The position numbers were made by a program, and so were the translations under genes. The notes below the pieces were generated by a model, which had not been told where the DNA came from, made no database searches, and saw only the letters and a list, made by a program, of their open reading frames with translations. From Alphaproteobacteria bacterium (GTDB taxonomy: Bacteria > Planctomycetota > Phycisphaerae > UBA1845), in the NCBI GenBank assembly GCA_028285105.1, contig JANQQE010000021.1:558001-622000 (forward strand): a DNA stretch of 64,000 nt, in the 5' to 3' direction. Shown here one piece after another: positions 48,763 to 57,414 of this stretch. Position 1 is the first letter of the stretch, and each line of letters opens with the position of its first letter.

Positions 48763-48944
48763 CCCTTGGCTGTTCATTATTCCTAGAACATCAAGTCGTA
48801 CGATTACCAACAATTGTGAATCCTATAATGGCTACCGATACGGCATCGGATTATGCTTTGCTCTAATGTGTGTAGTCTGACTGTCGTCCGTCATGTCGTT
48901 TGGCGTGCAGGAGCGGAACAGGTACATCCTGCGGAGCGTGGAGA

Positions 48945-50186
48945 ATGAGTGTATTTGCTGAAGAAGACGCGCCACTTACGAGTGAGCAGGTCAAACTGCG
49001 AATTTGGGCGATCAATCTTCTGATCAGTGGTAAAGAAGGCATTGAAACTTGGAATAAGTGGCGTGAGGACAACCCAACTGCTGAACTTCCGATACTGAAC
49101 GAGGCCCCACTTTGCGATGGGCGACATGCGGGAGACTTTCAAGGAGCGAATCTTAGCAATCTAAAGCTTAGAAGTGCGGGGTTGACGTCGGCTCTGCTCA
49201 ATAACGCGAACCTGAAAGGTGCCGATTTAGCAGGTGCGCAACTACAACGTGCCGAGATTCAAAACGCAGATCTTCGCCATGCATCGTTCATAGGCGCCAA
49301 ACTAACTCACGCTTGTCTAAATTACTCGGACTTAAGAGGTGCACATCTTGATGATGCACGAATCGATCACGCATTCATTTATGATGCAGATATTCGTCGG
49401 GTGATTCTCGAAGGTCCTGAGAGAGGGACGGACTCTTACGAGAACGGGAGCCTCCGGGGGGCAACTTTTAAACATACAAATCTTGGTGGTGCAAAGCTGT
49501 GTGGCGCCGACCTTCGGCGGTGCAGGTTTGATAATTCGACCCTCTCCGAGACAGACCTTAGGCTTGCAGATTTGTTTAGTGCCAAGCTGTGCGGAGCGAA
49601 CTTGAATAGAGCCGACCTTCGAAAGGCTAATCTTGGGATGTCTCATTTGGTAGGGGCATCGTTAGTATGCGCTCGTGTCTCTGGTGCAAATCTGCGCGAT
49701 GCAGATTTCTCTGAGGCGAAAGTTGGCGGCATAATCTATCGACGCAGGTCAATTCGTTTTCAGGGAATCAATGTGTCGAGTTGTACAGGGAATCCATTAT
49801 TCAAGAGAGACGCGCAAGATGAAGACTGGATTGAATCGTTCAGAAGTAGGTCGCTTTGGCACCGTTTCCTACATGCTCTATGGTGGCTTTTCTCTGATTG
49901 CGGCCGGAGTTTGATACGTGTTGGATTTTTTGGTGGTTCGTTATCTGCGTTCTTTGGTTGGATATTTGCAAGCAACCCAGAACTGCTTGACGTTGGCGAT
50001 AGCGCAAACACCTGGTGGACTCCGTACTATTATTCGATTGTGACATTTACAACGCTTGGGTTTGGCGATGTTACTCCGAAATCCTTAGAAGGTGAGTTCT
50101 GGGTGTGTGCTGAGGTGATTTTAGGATATCTAACACTGGGTTTGATCGTCTCGATTCTTGCAAACAAGGTAGCTCGCCGAAGTTGA
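48945..50186 (+). CDS. Pentapeptide-repeat protein fused to a K+-channel pore domain
   Basis: 413 aa from ATG at 48945 with GGAG before it. Residues about 60-265 are pentapeptide repeats of A(D/N)LxxA type (NANLKGADLAGAQLQRAEIQ, NADLRHASF, GADLRRC, ANLNRADLRKANL), expected to form a right-handed beta-helix. About 310-413 form a two-helix channel with the selectivity filter TTLGFGD in the pore loop (YYSIVTFTTLGFGDVTPKSL), flanked by membrane helices. This is a Kir/KcsA-like pore with a large cytoplasmic repeat domain at the N-terminus. Codon third positions look more AT-rich than neighbours, suggesting transfer. Function is probably potassium conductance gated by the repeat domain. Confidence 0.85.
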   Translation: MSVFAEEDAPLTSEQVKLRIWAINLLISGKEGIETWNKWREDNPTAELPILNEAPLCDGRHAGDFQGANLSNLKLRSAGLTSALLNNANLKGADLAGAQLQRAEIQNADLRHASFIGAKLTHACLNYSDLRGAHLDDARIDHAFIYDADIRRVILEGPERGTDSYENGSLRGATFKHTNLGGAKLCGADLRRCRFDNSTLSETDLRLADLFSAKLCGANLNRADLRKANLGMSHLVGASLVCARVSGANLRDADFSEAKVGGIIYRRRSIRFQGINVSSCTGNPLFKRDAQDEDWIESFRSRSLWHRFLHALWWLFSDCGRSLIRVGFFGGSLSAFFGWIFASNPELLDVGDSANTWWTPYYYSIVTFTTLGFGDVTPKSLEGEFWVCAEVILGYLTLGLIVSILANKVARRS

Positions 50187-50230
50187 GTTGTTTGGTCAGG
50201 CTGATCCTTGACTGGTGAGGCAGTAAATCC

Positions 50231-50614
50231 CTACTTCTTGGCTTTCTTTGCTGTTTTCTTCTTTGCGGTTGATTTTGCTTTCGACGCACCGGTTAGTTCG
50301 TAGCTTTCGGTCAGCCATTTTTGCCATGTTTTCTTGGGAATTGGTTTTTCGGCGGTGAATCTTGTGGTTACCCAGTTGCCCTTGCCTACTTCGTAATCTT
50401 CGGGGGATTTTTTGGCTAGCTTGGTGGCTTCTGGGATGGACTTGTCTAGTTTGAACATGGCTTTGTAGCGGCCGCCTTGGGTTCCTATGTATAGGAATCC
50501 TTTCTTGTTGGCTTTGAAGGATGTTTGTGTGCAGGCGGTTCCTTTGTCTACGTTGGGGAACTCGCTTGCCATTTTGCGGATGGGTTCGGTTGGGTCTTTC
50601 TTGGTGGCGGCCAT
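50231..50614 (-). CDS. MmcQ/YjbR-like protein with basic tail
   Basis: 127 aa from ATG at 50614, preferred because AAAGGA lies 8 bases upstream; the frame runs on to 50704. GTACTQTSFKANKKGFLYIG, MFKLDKSIPEA and VGKGNWVTTRF match the MmcQ/YjbR fold. The C-terminus is a Lys/Ala tail (KAKSTAKKKTAKKAKK) like histone H1 tails, implying nucleic-acid binding. Function otherwise unknown. Confidence 0.75.
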   Translation of the reverse strand: MAATKKDPTEPIRKMASEFPNVDKGTACTQTSFKANKKGFLYIGTQGGRYKAMFKLDKSIPEATKLAKKSPEDYEVGKGNWVTTRFTAEKPIPKKTWQKWLTESYELTGASKAKSTAKKKTAKKAKK

Positions 50615-50681
50615 TGGTTGTTCCTTTGTTCGTGCCTTGATCGTCATTCGAATTGGATCGGGCTTCATTTTCCTTTCAGTC

Positions 50682-50801
50682 CCCCACCCTTCCGCTGCGC
50701 TCAAGGATGGGGCACCCGCGCGAGTTTCTCATCAGTATGGGGATTACGAATCCAGAATCGTTTTCGCTTTCTCCTGGATTCCCGCTTTTGCGGGAATGAC
50801 G
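50682..50801. repeat. Intergenic repeat with two hairpins
   Basis: CCCCACCCTT (50682-50691) pairs with AAGGATGGGG (50703-50712). CTGGATTCCCGC-TTTT-GCGGGAATGACG at 50774-50801 is the second copy of the unit in 10960-11040. Both units belong to dispersed REP-like families. Confidence 0.6.
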
Positions 50802-50839
50802 TGTTACTTTGTTGGCGCTCAAGTTGCGCCGATCGGTGC

Positions 50840-52063
50840 TTATACAACGTGGCCTTTCTTGATGACCGTCTTTGTGCAGTTTCTTCCTGCGAAGTAGCAC
50901 ATTTGTTCTATGGTTGGGACTTCGAGGATCGTCAGGTCGGCTTGCATGCCTTCTTTGATTGCGCCGACTTTGTTTTCGCGTTTGAGGACGGCGGCTGCGT
51001 TTGCGGTTGTGGCTATCAGCGTTTGGGCTGGCGTCATGCCCATTTGTGAGCAGGCGATGCTCATGGTCAGCGGTAGCGACTCTACGACGGACGAACCCGG
51101 GTTGAAGTCGGTGGCGATGGCCACGGGCAGACCGGCATCGATGATGCGGCGGGCTGGCGCTTGTTCTACACCGAGGTAGAACGAGCATGCCGGCAGCAGG
51201 ACAGCCACCGTTTCCGCATCGCGCATGGCATTGATCGATTCGTCGTCGATGCGTTCCAAATGGTCGGCTGACGTAGCGCCGACTTCGGCTGCTAACTTCG
51301 AGGCACCGATCTGCGTGATCTGATCGGCATGGACGCGCGGGGTTAACCCGGCATCGGCGCAGGTTGTCAGAAACCTTCGCGACTGCTCGACGTTGAACGC
51401 AGTGGTTTCGCAGAACACATCGGCGAATTCGGCTAACCCTTCCTCGCGAATCTGGTCCAGGACGTTGGCATCCAGTACGAGATCGAGAAAACCGTCGGGG
51501 TTGCCTTCGAATTCGCGCGGCGTCGTGTGGGCGGCGAGGTACGTTCCGATCAGTTCGATCGGTTGCAATTCGTTGAGTCGCTTGACCGCGCGGAGCATTT
51601 TGAATTCGTCTTCGACCGTCAGCCCATAACCGCTTTTGATTTCAACCGTGGTGACACCGAGGGCCAGCATCCGCTGCAATCGCGGAAGGGCTTGCTCGAC
51701 GAGTTGATCGACGCTGCACTCTCGCACGGCATCGACGCTGTTTTTGATGCCGCCGCCACGTCGGGCGATTTCGGCGTAGCTTAGGCCCTGGGCGCGTTGG
51801 ACGTATTCATCCTCGCGCGTGCCGGCGAATACGGTGTGCGTGTGGCAATCGATAAGTCCCGGGATCACGCAGCCACCATTGGCGTCGATGACTCTTGCGT
51901 TGTCCGACCAATTGGCTGGATCGTCGCCCTGAATCCAGGCGATGGTGTCGCCCTCAATACCGATAGCCGAGTTGCGCAAACGCGTAATCGGCAGTTCGTC
52001 ATTAAGTGGTATCGGTCCGACGCGGCCGGTGCAAATTTCTGCGATGTTGCGGACGACGAGCAT
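50840..52063 (-). CDS. hutI: Imidazolonepropionase (HutI)
   Basis: 407 aa from ATG at 52063 (MLVVRNIAEICTG). The amidohydrolase metal motif is DCHTHTVFAG; HADQITQIGA, GVTTVEIKSGYGL and ATDFNPGSS follow, typical of HutI. It hydrolyses imidazolone propionate to formiminoglutamate, the third step of histidine degradation. Its start is two bases after the tdk stop, so it is in one operon with tdk and lpt genes. No other hut gene is in the window. Confidence 0.93.
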   Translation of the reverse strand: MLVVRNIAEICTGRVGPIPLNDELPITRLRNSAIGIEGDTIAWIQGDDPANWSDNARVIDANGGCVIPGLIDCHTHTVFAGTREDEYVQRAQGLSYAEIARRGGGIKNSVDAVRECSVDQLVEQALPRLQRMLALGVTTVEIKSGYGLTVEDEFKMLRAVKRLNELQPIELIGTYLAAHTTPREFEGNPDGFLDLVLDANVLDQIREEGLAEFADVFCETTAFNVEQSRRFLTTCADAGLTPRVHADQITQIGASKLAAEVGATSADHLERIDDESINAMRDAETVAVLLPACSFYLGVEQAPARRIIDAGLPVAIATDFNPGSSVVESLPLTMSIACSQMGMTPAQTLIATTANAAAVLKRENKVGAIKEGMQADLTILEVPTIEQMCYFAGRNCTKTVIKKGHVV

Positions 52064-52065
52064 GG

Positions 52066-52674
52066 TCAGGCCATCTCGCTGCTGTCGATGTGGGCTTCTT
52101 TCGGAGGTGACCAGCAGGCTTGGCAACGCGGTTCAAAGTCTTCCGCTCCGCCAACGATGTGTGCGCCGACGATTGGCGTCTTGCGGTGCGTGTGGGTGGC
52201 TGGCTTACCGCAGGCGGCGCAGATGGATTGCTGCACGCGCACGACGCCGGCTGATGCTTTGATGCGTTCGATGACGGAAAACTGCAAACCCCACATGTCA
52301 AGATCGAGGGCTGCGACGATGACGCGCTTGCCGCGCTTGGCCAAGGCGTTGCAAACGTCGGGCAGGTCATCGTCGTAGAAATGCCCTTCATCGATGACGA
52401 CGACTTCGGTTGCGTCGGACACGCGGTCGAGGATGTCCTTCGAGCAGGAGACGCAGACCGCATCGATGCCATCGCCGTCGTGGGTCATGATCTTCGCGCG
52501 GCTATAACGGTCGTCCTTGTTGTGCTTGAGGACGAGGATGTTCGACGCCGGTTCGTGTTCAAGTTCGTTGAGGACAGCCGTCGTCTTGCCGCTGAACATG
52601 CATCCGCAGATGAGTTCGACGATGCCCTGGCGCTGGCCATTGGTTGAACTATGGGTGTGCGATGCGGCGGTCAT
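52066..52674 (-). CDS. tdk: Thymidine kinase (type II)
   Basis: 202 aa. P-loop ELICGCMFSGKTTAVL, Walker B-like VVVIDEGHFYDDD, and the zinc ribbon pairs CAACGK and CQACW. It salvages thymidine to dTMP in the cytoplasm. Directly upstream of hutI and downstream of lptG on the same strand. Confidence 0.95.
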   Translation of the reverse strand: MTAASHTHSSTNGQRQGIVELICGCMFSGKTTAVLNELEHEPASNILVLKHNKDDRYSRAKIMTHDGDGIDAVCVSCSKDILDRVSDATEVVVIDEGHFYDDDLPDVCNALAKRGKRVIVAALDLDMWGLQFSVIERIKASAGVVRVQQSICAACGKPATHTHRKTPIVGAHIVGGAEDFEPRCQACWSPPKEAHIDSSEMA

Positions 52675-52732
52675 GTTGTCGATTTTGACTTAGTCGGACG
52701 CGAAGGTCAAAGACGCATTCGTTGAAAAATAG

Positions 52733-53839
52733 CTAACTCTTAATGCGGTCGAGCAGGAATACGGCGATGGGTGTGAAAACCATTATTGGCATCCATGCTG
52801 GCAGGGGTGTGCCGTTTTTGCCGAAGGTGTGGCTTACGAAGGTGAATAGGAAGCACGAACCGCATACGAGCAGGAGTTTCAGGACGCTGCCTAGCACGTT
52901 GGCTGGTACGCGGGTTAGGACGAACGGTAGGCCGAGTACTAGCATGAGCAGGTTTACGATCGGCGTGGTGAAGCGGACGTGCTTGGCGTGGCGGATGCGA
53001 CCTTGGCTGGCGGGGTCGAGGCGTTCGCCCAGCTCTTCGAGGCGACTTGAACTCAAAAAGTTAATCCAGCCAGCCGACTGCCGCATCTCGATGGCTTGCG
53101 GGCTCAGGTCGCTGGCGACTTGGTCGACGATGCGGCGTTCGATATCGTCGCCTGGGTTGAAGGCGATGTCGGTGTCGCCGATGCGGGCGATTTCAAAACC
53201 GCGTTCGAGTTTCCAGACGCCGCGTTGGCTGCCGGGCTTGTCGGGGATCCAGGTGGCGCGGTCGGCTTGTATGACGTTGTTGAGGCGACCCTCCTTGTCG
53301 CGCTTGATGATGAGGAGGCGTTCGATTTCCTGCGACTTGGGGTCGTATCGGTGGGCGGATACGAGCGAGCCGTCACTGTCGAGCAGGAATCGCAGGGTAA
53401 ACGTTTTGAGGCCCTGGGCGTCGTCGTGGTCGCGGGCGAGTTTATGGGCGATCGACGGGATGATGTATTCGCTGTCGATGTACCACATTGTGGTGGTCGC
53501 GAGTCCGAAACCGAGGACGGTGGCTGCCACGCGGTAGAGGCTGACACCGCCAGCCAGGATCGCGGTCATCTCGTTGATGCGTCGCATGCGCGAAAGCGTC
53601 ATCATACTGGCGAAGAGTGTGATCACACCGGAAAGTTGGGCAAAATACTGAAAGATGCGATTGCCGTAATAGCTGATGATGTCGGGGATGACGGAATGGT
53701 CTTCTGTGGCATTCTCGGTGAATTCGTCGAGGTTGACGAACATGTCGAGGACGATGTATAGACTGATCATGACCCCGATCGCGATCAGGTAATTGACGAT
53801 GAGGCCGCGTAAGATGTAACGATCGAGTGTGGTCAGCAC
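52733..53839 (-). CDS. lptG: LPS export permease LptG (YjgQ-like)
   Basis: 368 aa. LDRYILRGLIVNYLIAIG begins the first membrane helix. ILAGGVSLYRVAATVLGFGL and the C-terminal helices (LLMLVLGLPFVLTR, LLLVCGSCFLFTFV) match LptF/G. It forms the inner-membrane LptB2FG complex with LptF, moving lipopolysaccharide to the outer membrane. The paired gene lies 33 bases upstream. This indicates an outer membrane. Confidence 0.88.
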   Translation of the reverse strand: MLTTLDRYILRGLIVNYLIAIGVMISLYIVLDMFVNLDEFTENATEDHSVIPDIISYYGNRIFQYFAQLSGVITLFASMMTLSRMRRINEMTAILAGGVSLYRVAATVLGFGLATTTMWYIDSEYIIPSIAHKLARDHDDAQGLKTFTLRFLLDSDGSLVSAHRYDPKSQEIERLLIIKRDKEGRLNNVIQADRATWIPDKPGSQRGVWKLERGFEIARIGDTDIAFNPGDDIERRIVDQVASDLSPQAIEMRQSAGWINFLSSSRLEELGERLDPASQGRIRHAKHVRFTTPIVNLLMLVLGLPFVLTRVPANVLGSVLKLLLVCGSCFLFTFVSHTFGKNGTPLPAWMPIMVFTPIAVFLLDRIKS

Positions 53840-53872
53840 TTGTTTGGGTCTTTCGTAAGAACCGTTTGCAAT

Positions 53873-55510
53873 TCAGCGGCGCACCACGCGCATCATGACG
53901 TACACATCGACAATCGCGACCAGCACAATTCCCGACCAGATCAGGATCAGTCCGTTCATTGGCGTCTCTGTTTTTTCGATCATCTGCTTGCCCATCATAA
54001 TCATGATGATGACGAACAGGCTGGGGACGAAGCTGATACCGAAAGCAATTAATATCTGGGCACCTTTGAAAACGATACCAAGCGCTGCACCGAGAATGAC
54101 GAGTGCAAACACGCTTAGGCTGAAGGCCATTCGTGAGTGCATGACCCCGAGGATGTCGCGTTCCAGCTTGTCGGCTCTTATAAGTAGCTTGTCGCGTTCT
54201 TCATCGATTTCTTCGCCGAGGTTTAAGGAATCTAGATCTACGTTGAGGAGTTTGGCGTCGGTGTAGTCGCCGGTTCGAGCCATGACGTCTTCGGGGACTT
54301 TGATGGCGTTGAGGTCGCGCCGGTTGTCGCGGACCATACCTCCCGGTGCGAGCGGATCGTAGACTTCAACGTTTCCGTTGGCTTGCAGGAAAACGCGCGC
54401 CCGATTGTCATCGTGTTCGCGGCGATCGACGAGCATGACCACTGTGTCGGATTTGAAGCCGCGCGTTTTTTTGCCGTCGATGAATTCATCAACCTCGACA
54501 CCGCCGTCGAAGAGCGGCCGGCCAGTCTTGGGATCGGGCTGAAGCTCCGGAGCGCGGATGACGTAGCGCGTTGCCCCATCGAAAAGGGTGATGACGCCCG
54601 GTGAGTCGGGGTCGAGGAACTGACGTTTGACGTCGCGATACAGCAGCACCAGGCTGATGCCAGCCCGTACCTTCTCGATCTTCGACGCGAGGGCTGGGTA
54701 GCTTGCAGGATCGTTTTGATACACGAGAAGCTCGCCGAGGGTGAGCCATTTCACTTTGGCGGGAACGGTTTCCGGCAGGGTGAAAGGACCAAGGCTTTCC
54801 TTCCCGCTGTCGATGTACCTGCCGTCTTTGATATCGTACAGGCTCAGGTCATTCATGTTGGCAGTGATCGCCGGCGAGCCATCGGGCGAGGTGAAGGCGA
54901 TGTCCACGCTGCGAGCGGTGCCGATGCGCGTCCAGTTATCGTCACCCATCAAGACGAATGCGACTCCGCTGAGGCGAAGGATGACATTATCGTCGTCCTT
55001 TTTCGGCTCGTCGATGTCAGCCGTCTCGGAGAAGATCGTGAATTTGTTGCGATTGACCGACAGGCGCTCTGGTGACGACAGTTGTTCTTTGACAATCCGG
55101 GGTAGATCCGACGCGACGAACTGCTCGATGTTGCGGATCATGCTGGGGATCATGAAGTTAAAGAACATGAACGAGATGGCGGCTGACACGAGGCTGATAA
55201 ACATCGTGGGCAAAAACAGTTCGTGGATGTTGATCCCGCTGCTGCGACAGGCGACGAGTTCGTTGTCGGCGCTGAGCCGGCCGTACGTGACGGTGGCTGC
55301 AAAGAGCGCCGCGATGGGTAAAGTCAGCGTGCCCGCGACGGGGAAGACGAGGGCCATGATTTTTAGCAGTTGGAACACGGAGATGCCGTCGAGCTTCAGC
55401 ATGTTCATCACGCCGCTGCCCAGGCCCAGGACGCCCATCAGGACAATGGCGGCGAGCAGGAACGCCCTCCCCATTTCTCGGAAAATGTACTTCTGAAGTG
55501 TCCAGAGCAT
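53873..55510 (-). CDS. lptF: LPS export permease LptF (YjgP-like)
   Basis: 545 aa, longer than the usual 360 because of an expanded periplasmic domain. LQKYIFREMGRAFLLAAIVL opens the first helix; LKIMALVFPVAGTLTLPIAA, ATVTYGRLSADNELVACRSS and the C-terminal FALVILGAALGIVF are LptF-type. The central insert (about residues 130-440) is beta-jellyroll-like. Works with LptG in the Lpt bridge. First gene of the lptF-lptG-tdk-hutI operon. Confidence 0.88.
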   Translation of the reverse strand: MLWTLQKYIFREMGRAFLLAAIVLMGVLGLGSGVMNMLKLDGISVFQLLKIMALVFPVAGTLTLPIAALFAATVTYGRLSADNELVACRSSGINIHELFLPTMFISLVSAAISFMFFNFMIPSMIRNIEQFVASDLPRIVKEQLSSPERLSVNRNKFTIFSETADIDEPKKDDDNVILRLSGVAFVLMGDDNWTRIGTARSVDIAFTSPDGSPAITANMNDLSLYDIKDGRYIDSGKESLGPFTLPETVPAKVKWLTLGELLVYQNDPASYPALASKIEKVRAGISLVLLYRDVKRQFLDPDSPGVITLFDGATRYVIRAPELQPDPKTGRPLFDGGVEVDEFIDGKKTRGFKSDTVVMLVDRREHDDNRARVFLQANGNVEVYDPLAPGGMVRDNRRDLNAIKVPEDVMARTGDYTDAKLLNVDLDSLNLGEEIDEERDKLLIRADKLERDILGVMHSRMAFSLSVFALVILGAALGIVFKGAQILIAFGISFVPSLFVIIMIMMGKQMIEKTETPMNGLILIWSGIVLVAIVDVYVMMRVVRR

Positions 55511-55759
55511 GTGGCTTGTATCTCTTCACTGTGTTTGCGACGCACAGTTGACGACACCCTTGCGGATTGCGCGAGCGTGTGTTGTGAAGTTTATTGCGAC
55601 GGTGACTGCCAGCGTTTGGCGAGACGCCGTATGCTTGGTTAGCGAAACGACTTATGGTAGGTGATCGAGGGTTGAATGCAACAATTGCGTTGCGGTAGGC
55701 GGATCGGGATTTGCTCGACGGGATCAGCCCATTCGACCGATAGAATGGCGTTGGCATCG

Positions 55760-55781
55760 CGCGTTTCAGTGTTGAAACGCG
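55760..55781 (+). promoter_or_regulatory. Hairpin upstream of the nucleotidyltransferase-kinase gene
   Basis: CGCGTTTCA-GTGT-TGAAACGCG is a perfect 9-bp stem, 38 bases before the TTG start. A T-run follows 12 bases later, too far for a classic terminator. It may be a leader structure or an operator in the otherwise featureless 55511-55818 divergent gap. Confidence 0.4.
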
Positions 55782-55818
55782 GTGTCGCAGGTCTCTTTTT
55801 GAATCAGGGTCAAGTGCG

Positions 55819-57414
55819 TTGAAGTCGGATCACAAGCGAAAAATCGTCGAGCTGGATGAGTTGATCGGCATTCTGGATAAGCACCGCGCGGATCGGAAAG
55901 TAATCGTGCAGTGTCATGGTTGCTTTGACATTGTGCATCCCGGGCACCTGCGGTATTTGGAATTTGCGAAGCGGCAGGGCGACGTGTTGGTGGTGACACT
56001 GACGGGTGACGCTGCGATTGAGAAGGGCGAGCAGCGTCCGCACATTCCGCAGGAGCTGCGAGCCGAGTCGCTTGCTGCCTTGGAGTTTGTGGACCACGTC
56101 TATATCGATCCGTCGCCGACGGCAGAGACTGTGCTGGAGGCGCTTTGTCCGGACATTTATGTGAAGGGTCGCGAGTATGAGACGTCGCGCGATGAACGCT
56201 TTTTAAGTGAAAAATCGATCGTCGAGTCACACGGTGGGAAGGTGATCTTTTCGAGCGGTGATGTTGTGTTCAGTTCGACGAAGCTGATCGATTCGATTCA
56301 AAAAGATACCCATCTTGCGCAAGAGCGGTTAGCCGCTGTTTGCAACCGTCACGAGATCGATCAGAACTCGACGTCGGCGATTCTGGACAAGCTCGAGGGG
56401 TTGCGCGTTGGGGTTGTGGGCGATGTGATTCTCGATCGGTACGTGTTCTGCGATGCCAAGGATGTTGCGGATGAATCGGCGATGTTGTCGCTTTCACAGA
56501 TCGAAGAGCGGCGGTTTGTGGGTGGGGCTGCGATTGTTGCGCGACACGCTGCTGCGATGGGGGCTGACACGTTCCTGCTGAGTTGTCTAGCCGACGATGA
56601 CGATTCGCAGAAGGTAGCCAAGGTCCTCGTCGACGAAGGTGTGGGCCTTAACGCACTGTTGACGCGGCCCGGGTTGGTTCAGAAGACGCGCTTTCTGGTT
56701 GAGGAAAACAAGCTGCTGAAAGTCGAATCGGGCGAAAATGTTCCTCTGGATTCGGTGTCGGAGCGGGAGGCATCTCGGGTGTTGGAGGTTCGGTCGCGCG
56801 ATCTGGATGCAGTGATTATTTGCGATTTCGGATATGGCACAGTGACGGCATCGCTGCTTGCGCGGGTGTTGCCGTGTTTGCGGGCGAATGTGCCGATTAT
56901 TGCTGCCGATGTCAGTGGGTCGCGGGGCAGTTTGTTGCAATTCCGTCATGTGGATTTGATGTGTCCAACCGAACGCGAGCTGCGTCATACGCTGCACGAT
57001 TTCGACCGGGGGATGTCGAATGTTGCTTACCAACTGATGCAACAGACCCAAGCTCGTCATTTGATTTGCACGCTGGGCAAGCGCGGTTTGGTGGCGTTTG
57101 ATCGTGCGAGTCAGGACGAGACGTCGCCCACTTGGGATCATCGATTGCTCAGCGATCATTTCGCGTCGTTTGCCGATCGGGCGATCGATCGGCTGGGATG
57201 TGGCGACGCGTTGTTGGCCGTCTCGACGTTGGCATTGGCAGCAAAAGCAAGTCTGATCCAAGCCGCCTACCTCGGTAACGCCGCATCGGCTATCGAAATT
57301 GAGCAGTTGGGCAATCAGCCCATATCAAGTGACATGATGCGGCACTGGTTGAGCCAGCGCTCGGAGTTGAACGTCATTCCCAAAGCCAGAATACGATTGG
57401 CTCCAACTCATTAA
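55819..57414 (+). CDS. Cytidylyltransferase-like / PfkB kinase fusion (HldE-like, reversed order)
   Basis: 531 aa from TTG. Residues 1 to about 150 form a nucleotidyltransferase: QCHGCFDIVHPGHLRYLEFA (HxGH), VKGREYE and SSTKLID. Residues about 185-510 form a PfkB/ribokinase domain: GLRVGVVGDVILDRYVF, RFVGGAAIVARHAAAMGA, LICTLGKRGLVAFD and DRLGCGDALLAVSTLALA (GxGD catalytic Asp). E. coli HldE has kinase first and nucleotidyltransferase second; here they are swapped. It likely makes an ADP- or CDP-activated heptose or similar sugar, which fits the nearby lptF/lptG, but substrate is inferred. Confidence 0.83.
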   Translation: MKSDHKRKIVELDELIGILDKHRADRKVIVQCHGCFDIVHPGHLRYLEFAKRQGDVLVVTLTGDAAIEKGEQRPHIPQELRAESLAALEFVDHVYIDPSPTAETVLEALCPDIYVKGREYETSRDERFLSEKSIVESHGGKVIFSSGDVVFSSTKLIDSIQKDTHLAQERLAAVCNRHEIDQNSTSAILDKLEGLRVGVVGDVILDRYVFCDAKDVADESAMLSLSQIEERRFVGGAAIVARHAAAMGADTFLLSCLADDDDSQKVAKVLVDEGVGLNALLTRPGLVQKTRFLVEENKLLKVESGENVPLDSVSEREASRVLEVRSRDLDAVIICDFGYGTVTASLLARVLPCLRANVPIIAADVSGSRGSLLQFRHVDLMCPTERELRHTLHDFDRGMSNVAYQLMQQTQARHLICTLGKRGLVAFDRASQDETSPTWDHRLLSDHFASFADRAIDRLGCGDALLAVSTLALAAKASLIQAAYLGNAASAIEIEQLGNQPISSDMMRHWLSQRSELNVIPKARIRLAPTH

